A stretch of 64,000 nt of DNA from Trichomonas vaginalis G3. Lineage: Eukaryota; Parabasalia; Trichomonadida; Trichomonadidae. The notes under the pieces are model-generated. The model made no database searches and was not told the origin of the DNA. It was given only the letters and a program-made list of their open reading frames with translations. Shown one piece after another: positions 10,762-19,671 of this stretch. Position 1 is the stretch's first letter, and each line of letters begins with the position of its first letter. The position numbers and the translations under genes were made by a program. The stretch covers positions 10,983,962 to 11,047,961 of the forward strand of contig NC_067208.1 of assembly GCF_026262505.1 (NCBI RefSeq), in the 5' to 3' direction.

Positions 10762-11392
10762 TTATTCATCCTCCTCTTTTGAAGTCATTTCGTTTGGTTT
10801 AAATCCTGTGCTGTTATGGGTGGACTTATTATAAGCATTAATGACTTTATTCATTGATTCCTCCGTAAAATCTCTTTCTTTATTTAAATCTCTAAGGGTT
10901 CTAATGAAACGATTAATAATACCTAAAATATTATGGTTATAGTCTTCAGTCGTGTAATGTGTAACGTTATGTTTAATCAAAAATTCAGTAATTTCATTTG
11001 AAAGGTATGCTGAATCCTGGTCTGAAGTTAATGAAGTGGGATGATGTTCTGCCACGAACGTCTGCAAAACTCTTAAAACTTCTTTTGTTCCTTTATTTTT
11101 CATTATATACGCAAAAGCTTTACGTGTATTAACATTAATGAAAATCAAAAATGGTGGCTTTCTTCCTTTCTTACTCTGAACGAGTGTATCAAATTGATAT
11201 GCATCATGGGTTTTAGAATAAATGGGAAGGTAGTAGTCGTATGGATTAACTTTAACCTGATGAACTATATTTTCATCATAAAATCTCTTAATTTCTGTTC
11301 TATCATTAAATCCCGCATTCTTTGCAGCTTCATAGAATTTTTTTAAATGACCTCCACGGTGATGATTCGAATACTTCTTTTAAACTCATTTA
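10762..11392 (-). pseudogene. Maverick integrase (rve-type) fossil, lineage a
   Basis: The core includes FLIFINVNTRKAFAY, LTSDQDSAYLSNEITEFL, HYTTEDYNHNILGIINRF and IRTLRDLNKERDF, the block order of retroviral-type integrases used by Mavericks; no reverse transcriptase occurs anywhere near, so this is not an LTR element. It aligns along its length with the a' integrase at 46549-47157. The enzyme would insert element DNA into the host chromosome. The locus is broken. Confidence 0.75.
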
Positions 11393-11448
11393 TGTAAAAA
11401 TAAATTTAGTAAATTTCATGCTGTTCGCTCTTTTGGAGCTCAGGACTT

Positions 11449-13080
11449 TCAGTCCGTTCTAACCCATGCATAAACTGTCATATAAGGTGGCATATAATCT
11501 GCACCCGAACCCGTTGAATTTGTTGTGAAAGTGTGTGAATGATTTCCTGTGGTTCCACAGAAAATACCTGCGCCTGAATCTACTGGGTCACTTGAAATAT
11601 CATATCTATTCATTCCCTGTCTATCCGAACCTGCTGCAAGATTTGTATAACCTCTTTTTGTTATTGAATGTGAATGATTACCTGTTGTGTTTGTCGTTCC
11701 TGTATGCTTATGCGGTGGAAGGTTTGCTTCTAAAATTTTCTTTGAACCACCTGTTTGATTTGAAGAGTTAGCACAGTATAAGAATTTATCTACAATCTGC
11801 TGCCATGTACCAAAACCTAAAACACTTGCCGGATTTGTTGAATTCATTGATGTATATAAAGCACCGATAGGATATATGGTTTCAAGAATCTGAGTCTTCA
11901 TTGTTTGATGTTCATGTTTAACATTTATATATCCATCGCCATCTACAATATTTATATTGTTTGTTATTAAACCATTAGGAAAAGTAGGAGGATAAATATT
12001 TTGTTCAACTAAAGGTGTACCGTCTCTTCCTGTTTTTGTTACTTCTTCAATGTATGCATTAATTTCTTTAATCCTGATTGTTTGAAATTCTTCATGCACA
12101 TGCTCTTTATCAGCTTTTCCATTAATTTTATCATTTACTTCCGACTTCTTTGCATAATTTTCATCTACCCATTCCTTTGCTTCTTCTGTATAACTCATTG
12201 CTTTTGTATCATAACGATTTAATTCTTCATCTACATATATTTTGTCGGTTTTATTGGCTAAATCAACAACCATATCTCTTAGGTTAGTGCGCATATCTTC
12301 ATCACGCATGCTTGATGAAGCAATAGCCCAATTCAATATTATCTCATCAGCTCTAATAGTTGAGAAGGAGTTATGTGTATGTTCTTTATCTGCTTTTTTA
12401 TCTAACATTGCTGGTAGTTCATATGTTTCAAAGTTTTGAACATGACCTTCGATATTCATACATTTGTTATTTAAGGAGTTTAGTGTATCTTTTACGCTAG
12501 TGCTTGGATTCTCTAAAGGTGCACTTGAACCAAGGGTATAGTTCAATATTATGTCGTCTGCTCTAACAGTAGTGAAGGATTCATGCGTATGATTTTTGTC
12601 TGCTTTACTATTTAATGTAGCTTGAAGTTCATTTATATCGGAGATATTGTGTTTATGAGATTTCAAAACTTTGTTCATTGCGTCAAGTTCATCTTTGTCA
12701 GCTTTACTTTTAATAGCATCTTCAAAAGTTATTTTTGCCTTAACTCTTAACATAAATCTTGGTTCAACTAATACACCGTTAACAAAGAAACTAGAGGCAT
12801 AAATTTCATTGTTATAACCAAATGCTTCTGGTGCTTTACCTGTGTCATACTGTACAGTACAGCGTATGTCATAACCTTCAGCACGAATGTATTTATATCT
12901 TCTTTCATTAACATCTTTCGTCTTCACTCTTTCTTCAGTTCGTGTTAAATATCCATGATAATCCGTTATAATCTGTTCATCTGAACTTATATAATGAACT
13001 TGGTTCGTGACTCTATCACTCAGAGCTAAAAGCTCATTTTTGTCTGCCTTACTATCTAATTTCTCATTAACATCATTCAC
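11449..13080 (-). CDS. Fibre protein with phage baseplate/tail-collar-type knob
   Basis: 543 residues, open. Residues 8-330 hold five KADK units (SKADKNELLALSDRV, KADKEHTHNSFSTIRADE and others) typical of trimeric phage fibre shafts. The last 150 residues match the Gp10/collar-type knob common in phage tail fibres: YPIGALYTSMNSTNPASV, FGTWQQI, LPPHKHTG, two NHSH turns and the terminal YMPPYMTVYAWVRTD. It would project from the particle and bind a cell surface. It heads a minus-strand run of structural genes (13083 to 14662). The TGA stop lies inside a hairpin (11443-11455). The knob family is recognised with good confidence; its role here is inference. Confidence 0.8.
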   Translation of the reverse strand: MNDVNEKLDSKADKNELLALSDRVTNQVHYISSDEQIITDYHGYLTRTEERVKTKDVNERRYKYIRAEGYDIRCTVQYDTGKAPEAFGYNNEIYASSFFVNGVLVEPRFMLRVKAKITFEDAIKSKADKDELDAMNKVLKSHKHNISDINELQATLNSKADKNHTHESFTTVRADDIILNYTLGSSAPLENPSTSVKDTLNSLNNKCMNIEGHVQNFETYELPAMLDKKADKEHTHNSFSTIRADEIILNWAIASSSMRDEDMRTNLRDMVVDLANKTDKIYVDEELNRYDTKAMSYTEEAKEWVDENYAKKSEVNDKINGKADKEHVHEEFQTIRIKEINAYIEEVTKTGRDGTPLVEQNIYPPTFPNGLITNNINIVDGDGYINVKHEHQTMKTQILETIYPIGALYTSMNSTNPASVLGFGTWQQIVDKFLYCANSSNQTGGSKKILEANLPPHKHTGTTNTTGNHSHSITKRGYTNLAAGSDRQGMNRYDISSDPVDSGAGIFCGTTGNHSHTFTTNSTGSGADYMPPYMTVYAWVRTD

Positions 13081-13082
13081 CT

Positions 13083-13382
13083 CTAATTCAACCTTCCACC
13101 AGAACTCTTATTATCATTAATCTTTTTCATTAATTCAGTAATTACATCATAAAGACTATATTCTGTTTTCGGTTCTGTAAATAATGAGTCAAAATTTCTT
13201 TTCATCATTACATCGCTGACATTAATGATATCATCTATACCTTTTTCATTTATTCTCTTCATTAGTTCTGCAATAATGACGAATATATAATCTGTTAATT
13301 TATTCTCTTCATCAAGGGTTATAGAATGATTTGAAATCGAATCATTAACACCTCTAAATAAATCAATAACTTCAGGATACAC
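13083..13382 (-). CDS. Small fibre-associated protein, unrecognised
   Basis: 99 residues, helical and acidic, with a duplicated LMKRINEKG / LMKKINDNK phrase at the centre and end. It ends two bases before the fibre start and follows the 181-residue gene by four bases, so the three are probably co-transcribed. The duplication suggests two copies of a short oligomerising helix, perhaps an adaptor between fibre and particle. No family recognised. Confidence 0.55.
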   Translation of the reverse strand: MYPEVIDLFRGVNDSISNHSITLDEENKLTDYIFVIIAELMKRINEKGIDDIINVSDVMMKRNFDSLFTEPKTEYSLYDVITELMKKINDNKSSGGRLN

Positions 13383-13386
13383 GTTT

Positions 13387-13932
13387 TTAATGTCTCGAAT
13401 AACCTGCCCCGTATCTCTTTCTCCTTCTTTGGGCTTCGCCCTCGCCGCTACGCGGCTTTATGTCTCTAGCCATCATCAACGCAGCCATAACCGGAGGATT
13501 TGTTGCTACCTGTTCGAAAATCTGTCCGTTATGTACGGTATATCTAAATAATTTCTTTGTGTTTGTTAAAACATTTGAAACAAGTCTTTTAAAACCATCC
13601 ACAAAATTTCCCGTTTCACCTAATGTTCTTGCAGCATCTACAAGCTCACCCATTCCCGCTTTCGACCCCAAAAACGTCCATATTGCATTTATCTCACTCT
13701 GTATAGCTGTCCATTCAGCGAAACTAACACCCGCATTCGCTAAGTCGAAAATGAAACCCAGTGGATCGAACTTAATTCCGCCTTCTTTTTCAATTTCAAC
13801 GAACTCACTAACATGAGATTTTAAATATTCTTTCGTTAAAATCGTTTTTCCTGATGTCATGCTGTTAACGGAACTATCACCGTCAAAAGTTAACGAATTC
13901 AATTTCGTCATTGATGCTTTTATTTCATACAC
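13387..13932 (-). CDS. Unrecognised structural-cluster protein
   Basis: 181 residues starting MYEIKASMTKLNSLTFDGD. A Gly/Ala-rich amphipathic middle (FIFDLANAGVSFAEW, FLGSKAGMGELVDAAR) could touch membrane; the end is basic and Gly/Arg-rich. Two GC mini-hairpins (13431-13441 and 13444-13456) are translated in frame near the C-terminus as SGEGEAQRR-like sequence, which suggests the hairpins were inserted into a finished gene. It overlaps the preceding gene slightly and belongs to the fibre operon. Function unknown. Confidence 0.55.
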   Translation of the reverse strand: MYEIKASMTKLNSLTFDGDSSVNSMTSGKTILTKEYLKSHVSEFVEIEKEGGIKFDPLGFIFDLANAGVSFAEWTAIQSEINAIWTFLGSKAGMGELVDAARTLGETGNFVDGFKRLVSNVLTNTKKLFRYTVHNGQIFEQVATNPPVMAALMMARDIKPRSGEGEAQRRRKRYGAGYSRH

Positions 13933-14662
13933 CGCTTTATCATAGTTTTTGGCTCACCTTCTTTAGAAGTGTATGAAACATTAATGAATGAATTATATGT
14001 ATTCATGAATGAGTTAAAATCAATGATTTTCATTAATGAAGCCTTTAATGATTCATTACTGTCGAATCCCTTAAAATTACTGAACTCGTTAATGAAAGGT
14101 ACACTGCAAACCGTCGAGTTTGGATCAAATGCCGTAGTCGGAGAAGGAGTATTAATTATATAAGTCATTAAATCATTAAGTGATGCAAATAATGTTGTTT
14201 TGATTTAATTTCTTTAGCATCTGTTATATACGGTAATTTTATTTCTGTAGTTTCTGAATTAAAGATATTCGCTAAAATGTTTTGTAAACTGTTTTGAACA
14301 GCTGTATAAACCGTTGAATTCGGAACCCTTACGATTTCACCATCCTTAATAAAGGGCATTGCACATGGCGTAGTGCTTGGGTCAAATCTTTCGGGATTAT
14401 AATTCAACATATATTCTAATGCTTCATAAACAGACCTATAAACCGTTGTATTATCTTTTTCAATAATTTCACCGTCCTTTATGAAAGGCATTGTACATGG
14501 CGTTAATATTGGAATGAATTTTTCATATTCTTTCCATGAGATATAATGTTCAGTTTTTCCATCAGTGATTATTAAATGCTCATCATCAAATGAAAACGTG
14601 TATGAACCGAAAATTAATCTTTTCGCTCTATCAGCTTCATAAGAATATGCGGATATACTCAT
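13920..14662 (-). pseudogene. Fibre-base repeat protein, lineage a
   Basis: The N-terminus (MSISAYSYEADRAKRLIFGSY) matches the start of the lineage c fibre-like gene at 36814 (ITYATYAYNSKTAEQTQRLKYG), so it probably docks a fibre to the particle. After it come repeated units of about 40 residues: TPCTMPFIKDGEIIEKDNTT, TPCAMPFIKDGEIVRVPNST, and a diverged STVCSVPFINEF unit. Each unit ends in a short helix (VYEALEYMLNY, VQNSLQNILANI). Part of the fibre operon. The locus is broken. Function beyond fibre assembly is unknown. Confidence 0.55.
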
Positions 14663-14681
14663 ATTTTTAATTAGAATAAAA

Positions 14682-15488
14682 ATGTTGTTCTATTTGCAAA
14701 GTACAGACCCTAATGATTACGGGACATTAAAATTACAAACTAACCTTGGTCTTCAGAATGAACCACTAGCTTTCAGAGTTCTTGATTTTAGCACTATCGC
14801 TTCATTTGTTATAACAGACACTAACGATTTCATTACTTTTGAAATTGATGGTATTAGTACTGAAATTCATTTTAAAGCAAGAAATAAATATGATATTGAT
14901 ACGTTAGAGAAAAAGATTCAGGATCTCATTGATGAAAAATTTAATGGAGCCATGACCTCCGGTCTCGCCCCTTTGGGGCTTAACTGTGAATTAACTGATT
15001 CAGGAATAATAAAATTTAGTTCCGAAAAAGAATTTAAAATTACTGATATGACTCATCAAGCACGTTTATTATTAGGTGCTTATCATCAAGAATTACCATT
15101 AAAATCTTCTATTGAAAATCAAAAATATATAATTGAAATGAAGTCTGCGCCCTACATCTGTTATGGAAACTGTTTATATGTTGAATCAAAAATAAGTAAT
15201 GTAACAGGAATTTCAGGAGTTAATAATAAAAATGCTGTTATAGAATATAAATCGTTCTGTTACGCCGTTAATTCTGTATTCATGCCTAATTTTCCGATTT
15301 TATTAAGGCACGAAGGAAAATGGGTTCGAATTCAACCACACCATTTAAAAGATATGACATTTAGATTAGTTGATTTTCAAGGCGAACCAATTGAAATTAA
15401 AGCTCCTGTTCAAATGACTATAGAAGTTGATTTTTGGTCTAATATAAGAGCTAATGGACTAGATGATGAACCGGGGATAAAAATATAA
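14682..15488 (+). CDS. Minor capsid protein A (penton-like), lineage a
   Basis: 268 residues, open, beta-rich. Key blocks are KITDMTHQARLLLGAYHQELP and a C-terminal strand pattern LRHEGKWVRIQPHHLKDMTFRL then IEIKAPVQMTIEVDFW, which fits the single jelly-roll minor capsid protein of Polintons. The b homologue at 28076 has FTINDMSYNTKLISGFYYQ at the same place, and c has one at 36050. It diverges from the fibre-base gene and lies beside the CCG protein, as in b and c. Two mini-hairpins (14954-14964, 14967-14979) are translated in frame (AMTSGLAPLGLNC). Penton assignment is inference from pattern and position. Confidence 0.7.
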   Translation: MLFYLQSTDPNDYGTLKLQTNLGLQNEPLAFRVLDFSTIASFVITDTNDFITFEIDGISTEIHFKARNKYDIDTLEKKIQDLIDEKFNGAMTSGLAPLGLNCELTDSGIIKFSSEKEFKITDMTHQARLLLGAYHQELPLKSSIENQKYIIEMKSAPYICYGNCLYVESKISNVTGISGVNNKNAVIEYKSFCYAVNSVFMPNFPILLRHEGKWVRIQPHHLKDMTFRLVDFQGEPIEIKAPVQMTIEVDFWSNIRANGLDDEPGIKI

Positions 15489-15496
15489 ATCTTAAA

Positions 15497-16113
15497 TTAA
15501 TTCGTTAAAACATATTTCAAGCAAAGTTTATATTCTGTTGAAAGTTTTGTGTATTCATTCGAATATTTATACTTAAACTCAACTCCTGTAGTTCCTGGTG
15601 TTTCGATTATTCTAATACTACCGATTTTCATAAATACCGGCATCTGACCGCAGCATTCGATTTCGGGGTCGAGATAATCAATAACGCACTGTTTCCCTGT
15701 TATTCTTGATATAACATTTTCTAAATCCTCCTTTGTTAAAATTATTTGATTCTTACTAATAAGATTTGTCAAAAGCTTCTTATCGTCTTTGAGTAATATT
15801 GCTTGGTATAAATTAAGGAGGTAATGGTCTACGTTATCTGAAGGATTAGTTTGAATAGTTGAATATGGATTATCTTGAGCATCACGCGATATGATTGGTT
15901 CTAATGGAGGTGGATATTCTAACTTAACTTCACTGTTAGCGTTTGTGTTTGAAGCTGTGTTTAAATTAACGGATTTCAGCTCTGGCTCTTTATCTTTCAA
16001 GTTTTCGGAGCTGTAATTTTTGATTATAATATTATTGTCGTTCTTGAATCAACATTAGATGTAGGTTCAATAGGAACATTCACTGCACCGGCTAAGATGG
16101 ATTTACTTCTCAT
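15497..16113 (-). pseudogene. CCG-motif Maverick protein, lineage a
   Basis: The N-terminus is disordered and Pro/Asn/Ser-rich; the C-terminal domain holds ISRITGKQCVIDYLDPEIECCGQMP. Homologues in c (VKIQFFIDDEVSCCGTVAK, 34886-35553) and b (INIKEIEPDIACCGVSYN, 27495-28027) share the acidic-x-x-CCG phrase, the disordered front and a following short strand pair. In all three lineages it adjoins minor capsid A, so a role in particle assembly is likely. The paired cysteines could bind metal or be modified; this is unproven. The locus is broken. Confidence 0.6.
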
Positions 16114-16148
16114 TTTCTAGAGAATAAAAACATTTTATTACTATAAAA

Positions 16149-16541
16149 ATGAATAATATCTTTGATAAAGGTTTAAACTTGAAACTTGAAAATGAAAATC
16201 TTGTTGAATTCACTGAAACGGGTGCGGTTTATAAAGATGTTGAGGTGTTAAATAAGAAATCAAAAGGCAGAAGTCGAAATATGAACATCGATTATAAACC
16301 ATTTACTATTTACGTTAATGATGGTTCTGGTGGTTCAAACATTAAATATGCAGAAAGTAATAGAGTTTATGCGTTAAAAGGTGAAGCACCATCGATTAAA
16401 AACAGTTATTCTAATCTTTATCCTCAAAAACTAACTGATCCAGAAAGTGTGGACATGAATGACACTAAAAATATAAACAGAAACGGTGATAGAGATGGAT
16501 GGAATCTATTCACAACACCTCATCTAAAAATAAAGCTTTAA
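16149..16541 (+). CDS. Unrecognised basic protein near packaging ATPase
   Basis: 130 residues (MNNIFDKGLNLKLENENLVEF), with a basic stretch LNKKSKGRSRNMN and a Gly/Ser/Asn-rich second half. It starts close to the divergent CCG gene and converges on the ATPase with a few bases of overlap. It may be a small core protein. No family recognised and no homologue seen elsewhere in the window. Confidence 0.5.
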   Translation: MNNIFDKGLNLKLENENLVEFTETGAVYKDVEVLNKKSKGRSRNMNIDYKPFTIYVNDGSGGSNIKYAESNRVYALKGEAPSIKNSYSNLYPQKLTDPESVDMNDTKNINRNGDRDGWNLFTTPHLKIKL

Positions 16542-17425
16542 AATAATGTTGGTCTTTCCCAAGGTATATTTTTAACATTAATTGTATTAGTCATTATATG
16601 AATTTCTAAATATGAACGTGGTGAAATGAGTGATTTATAAGCATCCCAGATTTCATCAAAAGGTAATGTTATACCTGATTGCTTCAAAATTAATTCTATA
16701 TCGTATTTTGAGAAACCTTGAAATACAACGAAATCAGTAATTAAACGTTTAATATTTAATGCTAAAAACCTCCACGTTTGCATAAGTATTGCAACAGTCA
16801 TGTGGTAATGTCTGACTTTCGTTATTAAATTAGCTAATGGTGAATCTGGTTTTGAAACTAAACCTTTACCAGCGAAATCATCACAAACTAATAAAGTGTT
16901 TGAAGGATATTTTTTAAAAGGATATTTTGAAAGTTTTGAGAGAATGTAGTTTGTCAATCGTTTCATCATAATCATATTGTCCATGCTGTCTCAAATGATG
17001 TTTATCAATAATTCTTTCCATTTCTTCCGAGGTCTTTTGCATTCCTGTTTGTATAAATTCAACTATTGCATAATATTTCTTCTTTCTTCTTATATAACGT
17101 TGAAGAAAAGAAATTAATTCGCTATCTGGAACTTTAATTACTGATGCCTGAACTTTACCATAAACGTCTTCGCTGTTGAATCCATTGAATCTGAAGTTGC
17201 TGATATAATGATTTGGTCATAATATGAATCTTGACCTAAACGTTCAGTAATTAAAATATGACGAATTAAATTAAAAGTCTTTCCCGAACCCATTTTTCCG
17301 CAATAGAAATACACACCGTTTGAACAGAACTGATAATCCTTACTGAAGGGAAGAATTAATGAACTATTGAGTTTATCAGATTTTTCATTCATTTTTTCAT
17401 CTACTTCTTCAAATAAATGTTTCAT
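16538..17425 (-). pseudogene. Genome-packaging ATPase (A32/FtsK-HerA type), lineage a
   Basis: Walker A is GKMGSGKTF in the N-terminal part (YFYCGKMGSGKTFNLIRH); Walker B is TLLVCDDFAGKG, followed by the family's YHMTVAILMQTWRFLALN and FVVFQGFSKYDIELI blocks. The c homologue (33087) has FMAVQYLKALSTN and IFSGFSRQQLNVM at the same places, and b has the Walker A part at 31083. It would pump DNA into the capsid. The gene diverges from minor capsid B with 16 bases between. The locus is broken. Confidence 0.8.
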
Positions 17426-17441
17426 TTTATTATAATTAAAA

Positions 17442-18327
17442 ATGCAAGTCAGAAATTTTGTTAATACCGTTCCCAGTCTTAATGATAAAAGTATTAAAAT
17501 CTATTATGAGCACATATTTTCACAACCGTTTAAAATAATCAATGGTGAATACATTTATGAATACCCTAAACACTGGGTTGATTATAACACTGGAAAAAGC
17601 AATTGAAATAAGACAGATAAAAACCATTCCTGCAGGACGAACCATTGAATTATATAACTTTGGAATAATAAGAGATAATCATCAATATGATTTACAGATT
17701 TATATAGATTTAGACACAGGAGATGATATGACAGCATTTAATAAAAAGATTAAATCGGTTCTTATTGAACAGTTAAAAGGTGCCGGATATCCTCAACCTA
17801 ATGAAGTTGATATGTTTTATAGTTTTGAAACTAATTCAATAGAATTTCGTGTTAATTCAAATTCAAAAGCTGGTTTCATATTTGATTTAAAAGATGGTGC
17901 TGTCGGTGATGAGATTGAAAATGTATACACGAATAAAAATTTTCAAGAGATTACAGGAATTAATAATGATGAATGCTTTTATCGATTTGCTCAGTTCGGA
18001 GCAGAACAGATAACATTAAATGACCTCCTGGAGTACTTACCAAAATCAATTTCCATTAAAAATGATGATTATTTATTAACATCAATTTCATTTAATGGTG
18101 TTTGGTCCAGAGAAGCGGCAATCATTAAATCAAGTATAAGTGAATTCGCTGAAGATTCTATTTTATGTTTATCAAACTGTTTATTCTCCGCCGAAGCATT
18201 ATTCAAAACTAATTATGTTAATAAATTTAATATAAAATTAGTTGAACCATCGAGCCTAAAAGATATTGTCCTTCCTGATGACAGAAAAGATAGTATTATT
18301 ATCGAACTCATATTAATCGCTTATTAA
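17442..18327 (+). pseudogene. Minor capsid-like protein B, lineage a
   Basis: Beta-rich. The front YEYPKHWVDYNTG followed by EIRQIKTIPAGRTIEL parallels the front of the a' gene at 41051 (FKFPTDWIVNINEEKYVGI), and the end LFKTNYVNKFNIKLVEPSSL resembles other minor capsid C-termini. It starts after a T-rich leader and diverges from the ATPase. It is probably a second vertex or cement protein. The locus is broken; family membership is moderately sure. Confidence 0.55.
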
Positions 18328-18344
18328 AATTTAATTATATATAA

Positions 18345-18639
18345 ATGAGTTCAACGACTGAAAGCGCATGGGCTAGTTTTGATGAAGATCCTAAACCGCG
18401 GAATTATAATAGAATTGTAATTCCTGTAGGTCTTTTATTAGCTGGGTGCTGTAGCGGGACCATATTTATATAGAAATTTATATAGAACACCGATTAATTC
18501 AACTGCCGGGGCTGATCTTATTCCAACAGGTCTGAAAAAATCTACACCGATTCAAACAAGCCCGACACAGGAAAGGAACCGCGAACCACTCACACGTATT
18601 AGGTCTTTTATTAATTATTTAAAGAATAGAAGAAATTAA
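18345..18639 (+). pseudogene. Small single-pass membrane protein (fossil)
   Basis: The start MSSTTESAWASFDEDPKPRN is followed by a hydrophobic segment IVIPVGLLLAGCCSGTIFI, then a Pro/Thr/Arg tail ending RSFINYLKNRR. The a' gene at 38211-38681 has the same plan (MSSSS start, YGLPLGLLATAGAVMML membrane segment, long Pro/Thr/Lys tail). Proteins of this kind in DNA viruses sit in an inner or vesicle membrane. The start context is ATATAAATG. The locus is broken; relation to the a' gene is by layout more than by sequence. Confidence 0.5.
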
Positions 18640-18649
18640 TTTGTAATAA

Positions 18650-18850
18650 ATGACGTCGTTAAATGTAAAAATAATTTGTGATGATATTACTATCATTGAT
18701 GATGTAAGTGAGTGTGCTAATATAATTGATAGAATTAATGAACTAATAAAGAGGTTCAGTGGTGAAAAAGTCAGAGTTTCATTAACGTTTAGCTCCGATG
18801 AAAAATTTTATGAGTTAATCATTATGAGAAATGATTTTAATAAGCATTAA
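18650..18850 (+). CDS. Small acidic protein, unrecognised
   Basis: 66 residues (MTSLNVKIICDDITIIDDVSE), a compact beta-alpha-beta pattern with LTFSSDEKFYELIIM at the end. It starts in an AATAAATG context 10 bases after the membrane gene and its stop abuts the next ATG at 18851. No family recognised. Confidence 0.5.
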   Translation: MTSLNVKIICDDITIIDDVSECANIIDRINELIKRFSGEKVRVSLTFSSDEKFYELIIMRNDFNKH

Positions 18851-19367
18851 ATGGTATTTTCAACACTATCAGCTTTGTATGGAGGTTATAAAGCTATTGA
18901 CGGTTTAACTGGTGGAGCTGTATCAAAAGCTTTAAAAAAATAATGCTGGAATGCTTGTGGGAGCTGCTGCCAGAAAATTAAAATCTGAAAAGTTAAAGAA
19001 ATTAGGTAACTGGGTCGCTGACCAGTCGCAAAACCTTTTAGGCGAAGATAATGAAATATCTAAGCAGCTAAAAGATTTTAAAGGTCAGTTGAATGGCGAA
19101 GAGTTTAAATTAAATTCACTTAAAGAAAAGGAGAAACAGCCAGAATATCCACCAATTGAGGCACCGCCGATTAATTCAGCACCTGCGCCATCACCAGCAC
19201 CAGTAACTGCAGTCGCACCATATGACCCTGGCGGTTATGGAAGACCTTTTGACCCTAAAACAGGAGGTTCGAATTGGTTCCATTACGGTCGAAGATATAT
19301 TTTAGCTAAAATCGCAAAAGCAAAGAAACTGTTAAAAACTAAAAAGAAACCAAGAGTTTTAAAGTAA
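18851..19367 (+). pseudogene. Small core-like protein with Gly/Ala front and basic tail
   Basis: The front MVFSTLSALYGGYKAIDGL is small-residue rich and could be membrane-active; the middle AARKLKSEKLKKLGNWVADQ is amphipathic; then a Pro/Ala linker (INSAPAPSPAPVTAVAP) and a strongly basic end KAKKLLKTKKKPRVLK. This layout resembles small vertex or core polypeptides of adenovirus-like particles, such as protein VI or X, but that is only an analogy. ATTAAATG start context. The locus is broken. Confidence 0.45.
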
Positions 19368-19371
19368 TTAA

Positions 19372-19590
19372 ATGGTTAGAGATGTTCTCGAATACCCTGC
19401 ACCACCTGAAACGCCTAACAATAATGATTTATATAATCGATTGAAAGCTTTAGGTAAAGCGTATTTATGGTTTAATTATCCTTATCATATAGCGGCTTAT
19501 AAACTTTATAAACACTATAAAGAAAGTAATAGACCTTCAACCGACCTAATTGATCCGCAGGAATTAAGGAAAAGACGACGAAGCCGCTAA
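19372..19590 (+). CDS. Small basic protein ending in a stop-codon hairpin
   Basis: 72 residues (MVRDVLEYPAPPETPNNND) with an aromatic middle KAYLWFNYPYHIAAYKLYKH and a basic end ELRKRRRSR. It starts four bases after the previous gene in an AATTAAATG context. Its TAA stop (19588-19590) is exactly the loop of the GCCGC-TAA-GCGGC hairpin. The YHIAAYKLY helix may insert in membrane. Function unknown. Confidence 0.5.
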   Translation: MVRDVLEYPAPPETPNNNDLYNRLKALGKAYLWFNYPYHIAAYKLYKHYKESNRPSTDLIDPQELRKRRRSR

Positions 19591-19671
19591 GCGGCTCAGA
19601 TGGACTCAGAGAGTCCTCATAAAAAATAAAGTTAATTTTAAAAATATTTTTTATTTTTTACTTTTAATAAA

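Noticed and set aside
10762-11392. Retrovirus or LTR retrotransposon suggested by the rve-type integrase.
   Set aside because: No reverse transcriptase, gag or LTR is seen; PolB, packaging ATPase and capsid genes beside it fit a Maverick.
15497-16113. CCG protein as the adenovirus-type maturation protease expected in Mavericks.
   Set aside because: It lacks the spaced His, acid and Gln blocks of that protease family; no convincing protease was found anywhere in the window.
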